Positions 34,640 to 46,206 of a stretch of 64,000 bases of DNA are shown here, piece after piece. The position numbers were made by a program, and so were the translations under genes. Positions within the stretch are counted from its first letter, which is position 1. Each line of letters begins with the position of its first letter. This DNA comes from Musa acuminata AAA Group (taxonomy: Eukaryota; Streptophyta; Magnoliopsida; Zingiberales; Musaceae): assembly GCF_036884655.1 (NCBI RefSeq), contig NC_088359.1, positions 20,693,501-20,757,500 on the forward strand, written 5' to 3'. Below the pieces are notes generated by a model. That model saw only the letters and a program-made list of their open reading frames with translations, ran no database searches and was not told the origin of the DNA.

Positions 34640-35634
34640 TATTGAATCTCGGATTTTGATGATGAAGTCAATTGTCATTTTTATCTAATCTATATGTTGA
34701 GATAAGTGTGCAGGATTAACTATGATGAAAGTAAGATATGCAGTAGGAGTTGCACCGGAGTCAAGACAATGATCACGTTGGGAGTTCGAGTGTTCGACGG
34801 AAGTTTGGATAGTCAACGGAGGTTTTGTGGGAACAAATCCGAGAAGTCCATGAGCTTGCCAAAGAAGCTCGTCGGAACTCGCCAAGTGGATCGTCGCAAG
34901 TCCAGGAGTTTGCCGGAAGTCCGTGGGAGCATCACCGAGGGTTCATCGGATGATCGGCGGAAGTTCGCCGGAAGAAGCGATTGACGCACCGGAGCAAGTT
35001 GCAGTAAATGTCTTAGGAAATATCGTAGTTAGCACAATGATTAAGTTGGAAATGGGAGGTGATCCCATTAACTTAATCTTGGGGCAATTGGGCCCCTGAA
35101 AAAACCCAAATTGGGCCGAATGGATCAACCCATTCGGACCCTGATTTCTACTAGGCGGTTGAACCGCCCAAGCCAAGAGGTGGCACCGCCTGGGCTAAGT
35201 CTCCGAGCGAGACTGGGCGGTGCAACCGCCCCAGCCAGGAGGTGGCACCGCTTGGGCTCAGTCTCCGAGCGAGACTGGGCGGTGCAACCTCCCTTGACAA
35301 GAGGTGGCACCGCCTGAGCTCGGTCTTTGAGCTCTGGCAGGAGGCGCAACCGCCTCAGTCAGGCAGTGGCACCGCCTGAGCTCGGTCTCCAAGCTCTGGC
35401 AGGAGGTGCAACCGCCCCTGACAGGAGGTGGCACCGCCCAGAGGCTCACTCTTCGAGCTCTGCCAGGCGGTGCAACCGCCTCAGTCAGGAGGTACAATCG
35501 CCAGATCCTTGAATTCCGGGAATTGACAGTTTTGAGCTCCAAATTCAAACTGGGTTGGGGCCTATAAATACTCCACCCATTCAGCACTGAAAGGGCACAC
35601 GACATACACTGAAATCCCGATCTTGTTCTGTGAT
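34640..35634 (+). mobile_element. Cop-C outer partial 5' LTR (family C)
   Basis: This is the first 995 bp of a family C LTR, starting TATTGAATCT (TA in place of TG) after target duplication TGCAC (34635-34639), and ending in R at TTCTGTGAT, where a second LTR starts. It has a palindrome cluster at 35153-35510 and TATAAATA at 35563-35570. The missing 3' part does not reappear elsewhere in the window. Confidence 0.9.
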
Positions 35635-37279
35635 TGTTGAATCTCGGATTTTGATGATGAAGTCAATTGTCATTTTTATCTAATCTATATATTGAGATAA
35701 GTGTGCAGGATTAACTACGATGAAAATAAGATATGCAGCAGGAGTTGCGCCAGAGTCAAGACAATGATCACGTTGGGAGTTCAGAGTTCGACGGAAGTTC
35801 GGACAGTCGTCGGAGGTTTTGCGGGAACAAATCCGAGAAGTCCTTGAGCTTGCCAAAGAAGCTCGTCGGAACTCGCCAAGTGGATCGTCGCAAGTCCAGG
35901 AGTTTGCCGGAAGTCCATAGGAGCATCACCGAGGGTTCATCGGATGATCGACGGAAGTTCGCCGGAAGCTCGCCGGAAGAAGCGATTGACGCACCGGAGC
36001 AAGTTGCAGTAAATATCTTAGGAAAAATCGTAGTTAGCACAATGATTAAGTTGGAAATGAAAGGTGATCCCATTAACTTAATCTTGGGGCAATTGGGCCC
36101 CTAAAAAAACCCAAATTGGGCGGAATGGATCAACCCATTCGGACCCTGATTTCTGCTAGGCGGTGGCACCGCTTGAGCTCAGTCTTCGAGCTCTGGCAGG
36201 AGGTGCAACCGCCCCTAACAGAGGTGGCATTGCCTGGGCTCTATCTCCGAGCTCTGGCTGAATGGTGCAACCGCCCCAGTTAGGCGATGGCACTGCCTAA
36301 GCTCGGTCTTCGAGCTTTGGCAGGAGGTGTAACCGCCCCTGACAGAGGTGGCACCGCCTAGAGGCTCAGTCTTCGAGCTCTGCCAGGCGGTGCAACAGCC
36401 AGATCCCAAAATTTCGGGAATTGACAGTTTTGAGCTCCAAATTCAAACTGGGTTGGGGCCTATAAATACCCTACCCATTCATCACTGAAAGGCAGCATAC
36501 ATGCACCGAAATCCTAATCTTATTCTATGATTCTTAGAGCTTAAAATTGTTGTAAAGTCCAAAAGTTCTTCTCCCTCTTCTCTTGTAAGTTCTGAGCTTT
36601 AAAGAGAGGAGAGAAAATTCCGTAAGGGTTGTCTCCTAAGCCCGTCAAAAGGAGTGAAACTGTAAAAGGGTGGTTGGCCTTCGCCTATTGAAGGAAGGCC
36701 TCTAGTTGACGTCGGTGACCTCGTCGGTGGAGGAAGCCAAAAGTGGAGTAGGTCAAGATTGACCGAACCACTCTAAATCTCGGTTTGCATTTACTTTGAG
36801 CATATTATCTTTACTGCAAACCTCCTCAAAAGCTTACTGCTTTCTGTGCATATACGATCGGGTTTTAAGCTTTGCACTTTCCGAATCAGCGTTTAGACGT
36901 AAATCAGTTTTATCGTACGATCATCATATTTTTATTTGCGTTTACGTTTTGATTTCTATCATAACTGCAAACTGCCATTATATCCTTGCTTAAACTGCAT
37001 CTCACTTTATCAAGTGATTTACGAATCAGCATTTAGACGTAAATCAGTTTTTTCGTACGAATATCATATTTCAGTTTGCGCCTACTATCTGATTAGAATC
37101 ATAACTGCAAACTGCATTTATATCTTTGCTGCATCTCGCTTAAACAAAAGTTAAAGTGATTTACGAATCGACTTTCTTACCAAAATCACTTTTAACGAAC
37201 GAACGCAGTTTTTATTTTAATCGTAGATGGTTTTCCGCTGCACTAATTCACCCCCCTCTTAGTGCTCTTGATCCTAACA
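35635..37279 (+). mobile_element. Cop-C complete 5' LTR (family C)
   Basis: TGTTGAATCT...GATCCTAACA, 1645 bp, with a shortened palindrome cluster (36155-36400) and TATAAATA at 36461-36468. The primer-binding site follows directly at 37282. It is the functional 5' LTR of the Cop-C body; the partial LTR to its left is an extra. Confidence 0.92.
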
Positions 37280-37281
37280 AT

Positions 37282-37293
37282 TGGTATCAGAGC
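37282..37293 (+). other. Primer-binding site of Cop-C
   Basis: TGGTATCAGAGC lies 2 bp after the LTR end. Confidence 0.88.
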
Positions 37294-37329
37294 GGGGTTA
37301 ACTCTCAAATGGATTAAAACCCAAGAGAG

Positions 37330-38913
37330 ATGGCATACTCCGGAAACCAAGAGGGTCATTCTATTACACGTCCACCATTGTTCAATGGGACGGACTACAC
37401 CTATTGGAAGACCCGAATGAGTATCTTTCTTATTTCTATGGATTTTGAACTTTGGAATCTTGTCGAAAATGGATTTTCGAAGTCTTCTCTTCCAATGATC
37501 GATTGGAATGAATTGGAGAAGAAGGCTTTCGCTCTTAATGCAAAGGCTATGAATGCCTTATTTTGTGCGCTTGATAAAAACGAGTTCAACTGTGTTTCGA
37601 TTTGTGAAACTGCATTTGATATTTGGCACACACTCGAAGTGACTCACGAAGGCACAAGTAGAGTGAAAGAGTCAAAAATTAATCTTTTGTTACATTCTTT
37701 CGAACTTTTCCGGATGAAACCGAGTGAGACTATTGGCGACATGTTTACCCGTTTCACGGATGTCGTCAACGGCCTAAAAGGACTCGGAAAAAGTTTTTCA
37801 GATTTTGAGCTCGTAAATAAGATTCTAAGATCCCTTCCTAAGAGTTGGGATCCTAAAGTCACTGCTATTCAAGAGACGAAAGATATAAACAACTTCCCTC
37901 TTGAAGAACTAATCGGGTCATTAATGACCTACGAGATGACTTGCAAAGCTCATGAAGAGCAAGAAGACATCCTTCCAAAGAACAGGTAGGATATGGCATG
38001 TAGAACTTCAGAAGACCACATGAGAGAAAACTCAAGTGATGAGGACTGTGACGATGACTTGGCACTTCTAACAAGAAAATTTAAAAAATTCATTAAAAGA
38101 AACAAGTTTAAGAATGACACAAAAAATAAACTTGAACCCAAGAAGGACCAAGTTATTTGCTATGAGTGCAAAAAGCCGGGACACTACAAGAGTGATTGTC
38201 CCCAAGTCAAAAAGAGAACATCAAAGAAGAAGGCGCTCAAAGCAACATGGGATGACTCGAGCGCGTCTGAAGAAGAAGAGTCCAACACCGAGCAAGTTGC
38301 TCATTACGCCTTAATGGCCATCGGAGAGGAGGTAACGAATTCAATAGATGTAGATTTATCATTTGATGAATTATTAAATGCCTTCCATAACTTATTTGAT
38401 GAATGCAAGATTAGTAGTAGAAAATACAAATTGCTAAAAAAGGAGCATGATAGTCTTACATGTAATTTCGATAAGTTAAAAGCTGAATATCATGATAGTT
38501 TAGGTTCATGCATAAAGTGCCATGATCTAGAAACTCTCCAAAAGGAAAACTTGCTACTTAAGGACACCTTGAAGAAATTCAAGGTTGGTAGCAAGTCCTT
38601 CAACATGATCCTTGCAAACAAGGGTCACGTTCCCAAAAGAAGTGGAATCAGATTTGTGAGAAGTCCTCACTAAAATCCAACCACCTTCATAAAAGGCCCC
38701 ATCTTACATGTTCGACACCAAAGCAAATGCAACTTTTGTTGCAAACTTGGACACAAAACGCATTATTGTCCATTCAAGAAAATTAGTCCGAACAAATTAA
38801 TTTGGGTTCCTAAAGGAACCATGATAAATTCTATGCAACATGATAAACAATGTAGATCTATTTTTGAGGCACCCAAAAGCAAATGGGTACCTAAAGATCA
38901 TCCTTTCTTGTAG
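37330..38913 (+). pseudogene. Cop-C gag, disrupted
   Basis: Gag starts at 37330 (MAYSGNQEGHSITRPPLFNGTDYTYWKTRM). The gag domain is intact to a TAG at 37987 that replaces a Lys codon. The frame continues in phase with the acidic linker, the zinc knuckle CYECKKPGHYKSDC (about 38160-38200) and the coiled stretch, to a TAA at 38671 (Gln codon). The second CCHC knuckle (CNFCCKLGHKTHYC) follows at about 38730-38770. It ends at the conserved TAG, 38911-38913. At protein level it is clearly diverged from Cop-A/B gag. Confidence 0.9.
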
Positions 38914-41900
38914 AAACCTATACCATCGCAAGCTAGGAGCAATAGATGGTACCTTAATAGTGGATGCTCAAGGCATATGACCGGAGATCCATCTCAATTC
39001 TCTAAACTCACTAGCAAAGACAAAGGCTATGTCACCTTCGGAGACAACAACAAGGGTAAAATCATTGGCAAATGAACCATAGGTAACAAATCCAACTTCT
39101 TTATTGAAGATGCTTTGTTAGTTGATGGTTTAAAACATAACCTCTTGAGCATTAGTCAATTATGTGATAAAGGATATACTGTCAGATTCGAATCTAATGC
39201 TTGCATCATTGAAAAACCATACAAAAACACGTCTATGATTGCATTAAAACAAAATAACGTATACACTATTGACTTCAATGATTTGGGTAATGAAATATGT
39301 TTTTCGGTTTTGAATGAGGATGCTTGGCTATGGCATAGAAGATTAGGTCATGCTAGCATGAAACTAATCATTCAAATATCATCTAAAGAATTTGTAAGAG
39401 GAATTCCTCATATCAAGTTCATCAAAGATAATGTATGTGATGCTTTCCAATTAGGTAAACAAATTAAGGGTAGTTTCTAATCTAAGAATCAAATAAGCAC
39501 CTCTAAGCCCTTACAACTGATCCATATGGACTTGTTCGGACCATTCTCTACATCAAGCCTAGGAGGTAGCAAATACGCCTTGGTCATTGTGGATGACTAT
39601 AGCAGATACGCATGGACTTACTTCTTAAAATAGAAAAATGAATGCTTTAGATATTTTACCAAGTTTTGTAAACTTGTTCAAAATGAGAAGGGTTCTATGA
39701 TTTCGTAAATTAGAAGTGATCACGGTGGTGAATTTCAAAACCATGATTTCTAAGAATTTTGTGAACTCAATGGATACAATCATAATTTCTCTACTCCAAG
39801 AAATCCTCAACAAAATGGAGTAGTAGAAAGAAAAAATCGAAATTTACAAGAAATGACAAGAACCATGTTGAATGAACATAGCCTACCCAAATATTTTTGG
39901 GCCGAAGCCGTAAACACTGCATGCTATATTTTGAATAGAGTTCTAGTAAGACCCTTACTCACCAAAACTCCCTATGAGTTATGGAACAACAAAAAACCCA
40001 ATGTTTCATATTTTAAAGTCTTTGAGTGTAAGTGTTTTATCTTGAATGAAAAGGATAACTTAGGAAAATTTGATGCTAAATCCGATGAAGGAATCTTTCT
40101 TGGTTATTCTTCGGTTTCTAAAGCCTTTCGTATCTTCAATAAAAGAACTTTAATTATTGAAGAATCCATTCATGTTGTTTTCAATGCGATTTCCGAAATC
40201 AGGAAAAACGATTTTAATGATGATGTTAATTTTGATTCCTTGAATTTAAATTAAACCCTGTCTCCAACTAGCAACTTGGATGCATCCACTTCCGAAACAT
40301 CCTTACCCAAGGATTGGAAGTATATAGATGCTCATCCTAAGGAGCTAATATTAGGAGACACATCAAAGGGGGTTCAAACACGATCTTCTCTTAAAAATTT
40401 TTGTGCCAACGCCGCTTTTCTCTCCCAAATTAAACCCAAATGTGTTGACGAAGCTATGAAAGATGATTCATGGATTATCGCAATGCAAGATAAATTAAAT
40501 CAATTTGACAGAAATGAGGTGTGGAAGCTTGTTCCTAGGCCAAATGACCATTTAGTTATTGGTACTAAATGGGTTTTTAGAAACAAGCAAGATGAATATG
40601 GTATCGTGGTTGGAAACAAGGCTAGATTAGTGGCCAAAGGTTTCAACCAAGAAGAAGGTATCGATTACAAAGAAACCTTCGCTCCTGTGGCTCGATTAGA
40701 AGCCATTAGGATGCTCCTTGCCTACGCTAGTAGTAATAATTTTAAGTTGTTTCAAATGGATGTTAAAAGCACTTTTCTTAATGGCTTTATTTTCGAAGAA
40801 GTCTATGTTGAACAACCTCCTGGATTTGAAAATAATAGCCTTCCTAATCATGTGTTTAGATTAACTAAAGCTCTATATGGTTTAAAACAAGCTCTGAGGG
40901 CTTAGTATGAGAGACTAAGTTCTTTCTTATTGAAAATAATTTCACAAAAGGCAAGGTTGATACTACATTGTTCATCAAGAATTTTGAAAATAATTTTCTC
41001 ATTGTTCAGATTTATGTTGATGATATTATCTTTGGTTCTACGAATGAATCTCTTTGTGAATCTTTCGCTAAAACAATGAGTCTTGAATTCGAAATGAGTT
41101 TAATGGGAGAATTAACATTCTTCTTAGACTTACAAATTAAACAACTAAGCAATGGCATCTTTATTAGTCAAACTAAATATGCTATGAATTTGCTAAAAAA
41201 GTTTAATATGAATAACTCAAAAGCTTTTAACACTCCTATGAGCACCTCCACTAAGTTAGAAATTGATGAAAGTGGAGAAAGCTTCGATCAAAAAACTTAT
41301 AGGGGTATGATAGGAAGTTTACTTTACCTCACTACAACTAGACTAGATATCATGTTTAGTGTAGGACTTTGTGCTAGATTTCAATCAAACCCTAAGATAT
41401 CTTATCTCAAAGCAGTTAAAAGAATACTTAGATATTTTAATGGTACCACAAATCTAGGATTATGGTACCCAAAATCAGAGAATCTTGAGTTAATTGCTTA
41501 TGCTGATGCGGACTTTGCCGGCTGTAGACTAGATAGAAAAAGCACATCAGGAACATGTCAATTTTTAGGACATGCCCTTGTTTCCTGGTCATATAAGAAA
41601 CAAAACTCGGTTGCACTATCAACAACCGAAGCTGAATATATTGCAGCAAGTGCATGCTGTGCACAAGTTGTATGGATGAAAAATACCTTAGAAGATTATA
41701 AAATTTATCTTAAAAATATTCCAATTAAATGTGATAACACAAGTGCAATATGCTTAACGAAAAATCCTATACAACACTCAAGAACAAAACATATTGATAT
41801 TAGACATCACTTTATACGAGATCATGTTACTAATCATGATGTAATCATAGAATTCATTGATACTAAACATCAACTAGCTGATATTTTTACAAAACCTCTA

Positions 41901-41963
41901 AGTGAAAAATAATTTGATTTCATAAGAAGAGAATTAGGAATGTTGATGTGTCTGAACACATAA
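38914..41963 (+). pseudogene. Cop-C pol, multiply disrupted
   Basis: In phase after the TAG: protease with YLNSGCSRHMTGD, in which the catalytic Asp is Asn; integrase finger (HRRLGHASM, where the last Cys pair is changed to DAFQLGK); DDE core with several stops (about 39478, 39631, 39706, 39751); RT ([19 protein letters not shown] at about 41012) with a TAG for Trp at about 40904 and a frameshift just after; and RNase H ([21 protein letters not shown]). A TAA at 41910 precedes the family tail, and pol ends at 41963. Together these changes make it inactive. Confidence 0.9.
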
Positions 41964-43132
41964 ACTAGTTAAAATTATTTTTCGGACTTTATTGAATGAT
42001 CAAATCACTTGATTGCCATCACATGCCTAAATAACATGTTAGAAATTATGTGTTGAATATTTCCATAACAATAAGCATGTTTTGTCTTCATGATTATATA
42101 GCATAGTCTTGTCCGAATGCATGAAAGTATTAATTTCATTTTCGGATTCGCTTAACAAATGGCATCCTAAAAATTGGATTTTCTTATACACTTATTATAT
42201 GATTCCTACTTATGAATTCCATCGTGAAATATGGACGATAGTGTTTTTACTTGCAAAGATTTGTTTCACATACATATCTTGATACCTGTAAAAATGAAGC
42301 ATGATTCAATCTCTCATCGATTTTAACTTAATGATTTAATCTCTCATCGGTTTTAACTTCACTCAAAGTAAACTCACAAATAGCTGGTATCACAAATGGC
42401 CTTCCTCCTTCATGCAAAAAAATTATAACAAATAAAAAGGAAGAAGTATTCAAAGCGATTTACATATCATGCTTTCCTTTATATGCTTGTACAATTGATT
42501 TCCTATCACTTACTATTGGAATATAACTTGAACCTAGTAAAGGCATGAACGACTATCACACTTATGCTCAAAATTTGCTTATATTGTTCTTCTGGTATCA
42601 CAACTACCATGCTTTTTGTTGATGACAAAGGGGGAGAAATATATGAGTATTAATGCCATGCTTGCATCACCAAGAGATATATGAATTGATGCTATGATTG
42701 CTATAATTTGCATTATGCCTTGTTTGTATCGTGTCAAGATATCAAAAAACTTGCATCATAATTTTACGTATTGATATCTTACCGTGTGATGAAATGCTAT
42801 AATTGCTAAAACATTTGAAATGTGTGCATCATGTAATGATATCAAAATCTTACTTCGCAGTTTTACATGTTGATATATGATGAATTGCTACTATTACAAT
42901 CATTCAAACTTGTAATGTAAAATTTGAAAATGAATGTCAAGCCTTGACATCATCTTCAGAGAGATACATCATGATAGGAATATGTATGATGAATTGCTAC
43001 TATTATCAATATGTTTCTTGAATTCAAAGGGTTTGAATTCAAGAATGACTTATCTCAAGAATGTCATATAGACAGGGGGAGTTAAGGTTAACTCCATTAT
43101 CAATTGATTGTCATCATCAAAAAGGGGGAGAT
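41964..43132 (+). mobile_element. Cop-C 3' untranslated internal region
   Basis: About 1.2 kb of AT-rich sequence without a coding frame lies between pol and LTR. A first polypurine tract (GATGACAAAGGGGGAGAAA) is at about 42621-42639 and the LTR-adjacent one is at 43119-43132. Phrases such as 'gatatcaaaa...ttgcatcat' recur at about 100-bp spacing (42740-42900). Confidence 0.82.
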
Positions 43133-44770
43133 TGTTGAATCTCAGATTTTGATGATGAAGTCAATTGTCATTTGTTATCTAATCTATATGTCGGAGGTTC
43201 TGCGGGAACAAATCCGAGAAGTCCATGAGCTTGCCAAAGAAGCTCGTCGGAACTCGCCAAGTGGATCGTCGCAAGTCCAGGAGTTTGCCGGAAGTCCGCA
43301 GGAGCATCACCGAGGGTTCATCGGATGATCGGCGGAAGTTCGCCGGAAGCTCGCCGGAAGAAGCGATTAACGCACCGGAGCAAGTTATAGTAAATGTCTC
43401 AGGAAATATCATAATTAGCACAATGATTAAGTTGGGAATGGGAGGTGATCCCATTAACTTAATCTTGGGGCAATTGGGCCCCTGAAAAAACCCAAATTGG
43501 ACCGAATGGATCAACCCATTCGGACCCTGATTTCTGTCAGGCGGTTGAACAGCCCAATCCAGGAGGTGGCACCGCTTGGGCTAAGTCTCCGAGCAAGACT
43601 GGGCGGTGCAACCGCCCCAACCAGGAGGTGGCACCGCCTGGGCTCAGTCTCCGAGCGAGATTGGGCGGTGCAACCTCCCCTGACAAGAGGTGGCACCGCC
43701 TGAGCTCGGTCTTCGAGCTCTGGCAGGAGGTGCGACCTCCTCAGTCAGGCGGTGGCACCGCCTGAGCTCGATCTCCGAGCTCTGGCAGGAGGTGCAACCG
43801 CCCCTGACAAGAGGTGGCACCGCCTAGAGGCTTAGTCTTCGAGCTCGGCCAGGCGGTGCAACCGCCTCAGTCAGGAGGTGCAACCGCCAGATCTTAGAAT
43901 TTCCGGAATTGACAGTTTTGAGCTCCAAATTCAGACTGGATTGGGGCCTATAAATACCCCACCCATTCAGCACTGAAAGGGTACACTACATACACCGAAA
44001 TCCTGATCTTGTTCTGTGATTTTTAGAGCTCAAAATTGTTGTAAAGGCCAAAAGTTCTTCTCCCTCTTTCCTTCCATGTTCTGAGCCTTAAAGAGAGGAG
44101 AGAAAATTCTGTAAGGGTTGTCTCCTAAGCCCATCAAAAGGAGTGAAATTGTAAAAGGGTGGTTGGCCTTCGCCTATTGAAGGAAGGCCTCTAGTTGACG
44201 TCGGTGACCTCGTCTGTGGAGGAAGCCAAAAGTGGAGTAGGTCAAGATTGACCGAACCACTCTAAATCTCGGTTTGTATTTACTTTGAGCATATTATCTT
44301 TACTGCAAACCTCCTTAAAAGCTTACTGCTTTCTGCGCATATACAATCGGGTTTCAAGCTTTGCACTTTCCGAATCGACCTTTAGACGTAAATCAGTTTT
44401 ATCATACGATCATCATATTTCTATTTGCGTTTACATTTTGATTTCTATCATAACTGCAAACTGCCTTTATATCCTTGCTTAAACTGCATCTCGCTTTATC
44501 AAGTGATTTACGAATCAGCATTTAGACGTAAATCAGTTTTTTCGTACGAATATCATATTTCAGTTTGTGCCTACTATCTGATTAGAATCATCACTACAAA
44601 CTGCATTTATATCTTTGCTGCATATCGCTTAAATAAAAGTTAAAGTGATTTACGAATTGGCTTTCTTACCAAAATCACTTTTAACGAACGAACGCAGTTT
44701 TTATTTTAATCGTAGAAGGTTTTTCGCTGCGCTAATTCACCCCCCCCTCTTAGTGCTCTTGATCCTAACA
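43133..44770 (+). mobile_element. Cop-C 3' LTR (family C)
   Basis: TGTTGAATCT...GATCCTAACA, followed by target duplication TGCAC (44771-44775). Relative to the 5' LTR about 125 bp are missing near 43190 (the part holding GTGCAGGATTAACTACGATG). A palindrome cluster is at 43538-43890 and TATAAATA at 43949-43956. Confidence 0.93.
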
Positions 44771-45813
44771 TGCACCAGTTACTTCCTTACTGGAAAAAGA
44801 TGTCTTCCAATGGTTGGACAGAGCCTCCGCTGCCTTCGACAAATTTAAGGCAGCCATGATAACGACGCCGGTGCTAACACTACCAGATTTCAACCAACCC
44901 TTCGTTATTGAGGCCGACGCATCTAGAGTCGGAATTGGAGCCATTCTCATGCAAGATGATCGACTACTCATATACACTAGCAAGGCATTATCTCCCTCCC
45001 ATAAAAATAAGTCAATATATGATAAGGAGATGCTCGCCATTGTGCGCGCAGCAACGAGGTGGAGACCCTACTTGATTGGTCGACGATTTCAAATTAAAAC
45101 CGACCATAAAAGCCTCAAGTACTTTTTAAAGCGAAAGATATCATCCCCTGAGCAGCAAAAATGAGTAACAAAACTTCTTAGATTTGATTATGAAATAACT
45201 TACAAAAAGGGGAAAGAGAATGTTCTTGCATATGCGCTTTCGCAGCTACCCGAGCATGCTGAAGTTTTGGCCATTTCACTTCCGACCAGCGATTCCTTGA
45301 GTATATTAAGATAGAATGGCAGGAAGATTCAGAGACTAGTAAGATTATAAAAAAATTGGAGGAAGCACCAAGCTCCGTGGCTCATTACAATTGGGACTCA
45401 AAAGAATTACACTATAAGGGATGCATTATGCTTGTGATAAATTCTACTTGCATCTTCACAAGCAGATTTTGGACAAAGTTATTCCATATGTAGGGTATTA
45501 AATTGAAAGAGAGTATGGCATAACACCCACAAACTGATGGCTGGATGAAAGTTGTAAATAGGTGCTTGGAGACAGCCCAAAGCCACCCACCAAATAAGAC
45601 TACCCAATGAGAACTCCAGACCCAACCAAGTGCCATTATTGATCGACGGATCGTGACTCCATGACGACGACCCACTAATGAAGTGCTAATACAATGGGCG
45701 AACCTACCAATAGAAGATGCCACTTGGGAGAACTATGACGACTTGAAGATCAAATTCCCAGAATTCATGAATCATCAGCCTCGAGGACAAGGCTGATTTG
45801 AAGAGGGCGGGTC
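44771..45813 (+). pseudogene. Gyp-1 RNase H, integrase remnants and chromodomain tail
   Basis: After Cop-C, Gyp-1 resumes with the RT/RNase H connection (WLDRASAAFDKFKAAM) and RNase H (VIEADASRVGIGAILMQD, SIYDKEMLAIVRAATRWRPYL, TDHKSLKYFL), open to 45164. Then only scraps of integrase remain: the HYKG segment jumps to FWTKLF...HPQTDG...VNRCLE (about 45465-45580), and from there to a chromodomain-like end (VLIQWANLPIEDATWENYDDLKIKFPEF, split by changes) and LEDKADLKRAG. The zinc finger and most of the catalytic core are deleted. The purine-rich run AAGAGGGCGGG before the LTR is the polypurine tract. Confidence 0.85.
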
Positions 45814-46206
45814 TGTTAGGACTCTAGCTTGGAGAGTCCTAATTGAGAGGGACGTTCATGTAAAACCTACATAAGCCGACCCCTATTAAAGAGGTGAAGA
45901 GGCCGGCTAGGGTTAAGAGGTTGTTTCTTAGAGAAGAATAAGGAGTTGTAAAGGAATAGGAGTCTTGAGTATGAGTCCTATTAGGAGTTGGTTAGAAGTA
46001 TGAGTCTTGAGTAAGAGTCCTATTAGGAGTTAGGGTTTAGAAGCCCTATAAATAGTCATGTATTCCTCCTCTTTTCACAAGCAATAGATGAATCTTTTCT
46101 GCAGCCTTTGAGCAGCAACTTGGAGGGAGGAACCTCTATAGAGTTCCAAGGAGGCTGTTCCCCTAAAGAGATCAACCCCAAGTTTAGAATCTGCAAAGGT
46201 TCTAGC
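45814..46206 (+). mobile_element. Gyp-1 3' LTR
   Basis: This is a 393-bp copy of the 5' LTR (12873-13266), TGTTAGGACT...TTCTAGCA, with the terminal AACA changed to AGCA. A TATA box is at 46047-46054. It is followed by GAAGG (46207-46211), the target duplication matching 12868-12872. Confidence 0.93.

Noticed and set aside
34640..37279. Cop-C double LTR as an ordinary nested insertion
   Set aside because: The remainder of the outer LTR does not reappear after the inner element, and the single TGCAC duplication encloses both.
41964..43132. Possible envelope-like gene between pol and 3' LTR
   Set aside because: No frame of useful length in Cop-A', Cop-B or Cop-C; only polypurine tracts and AT-rich sequence.
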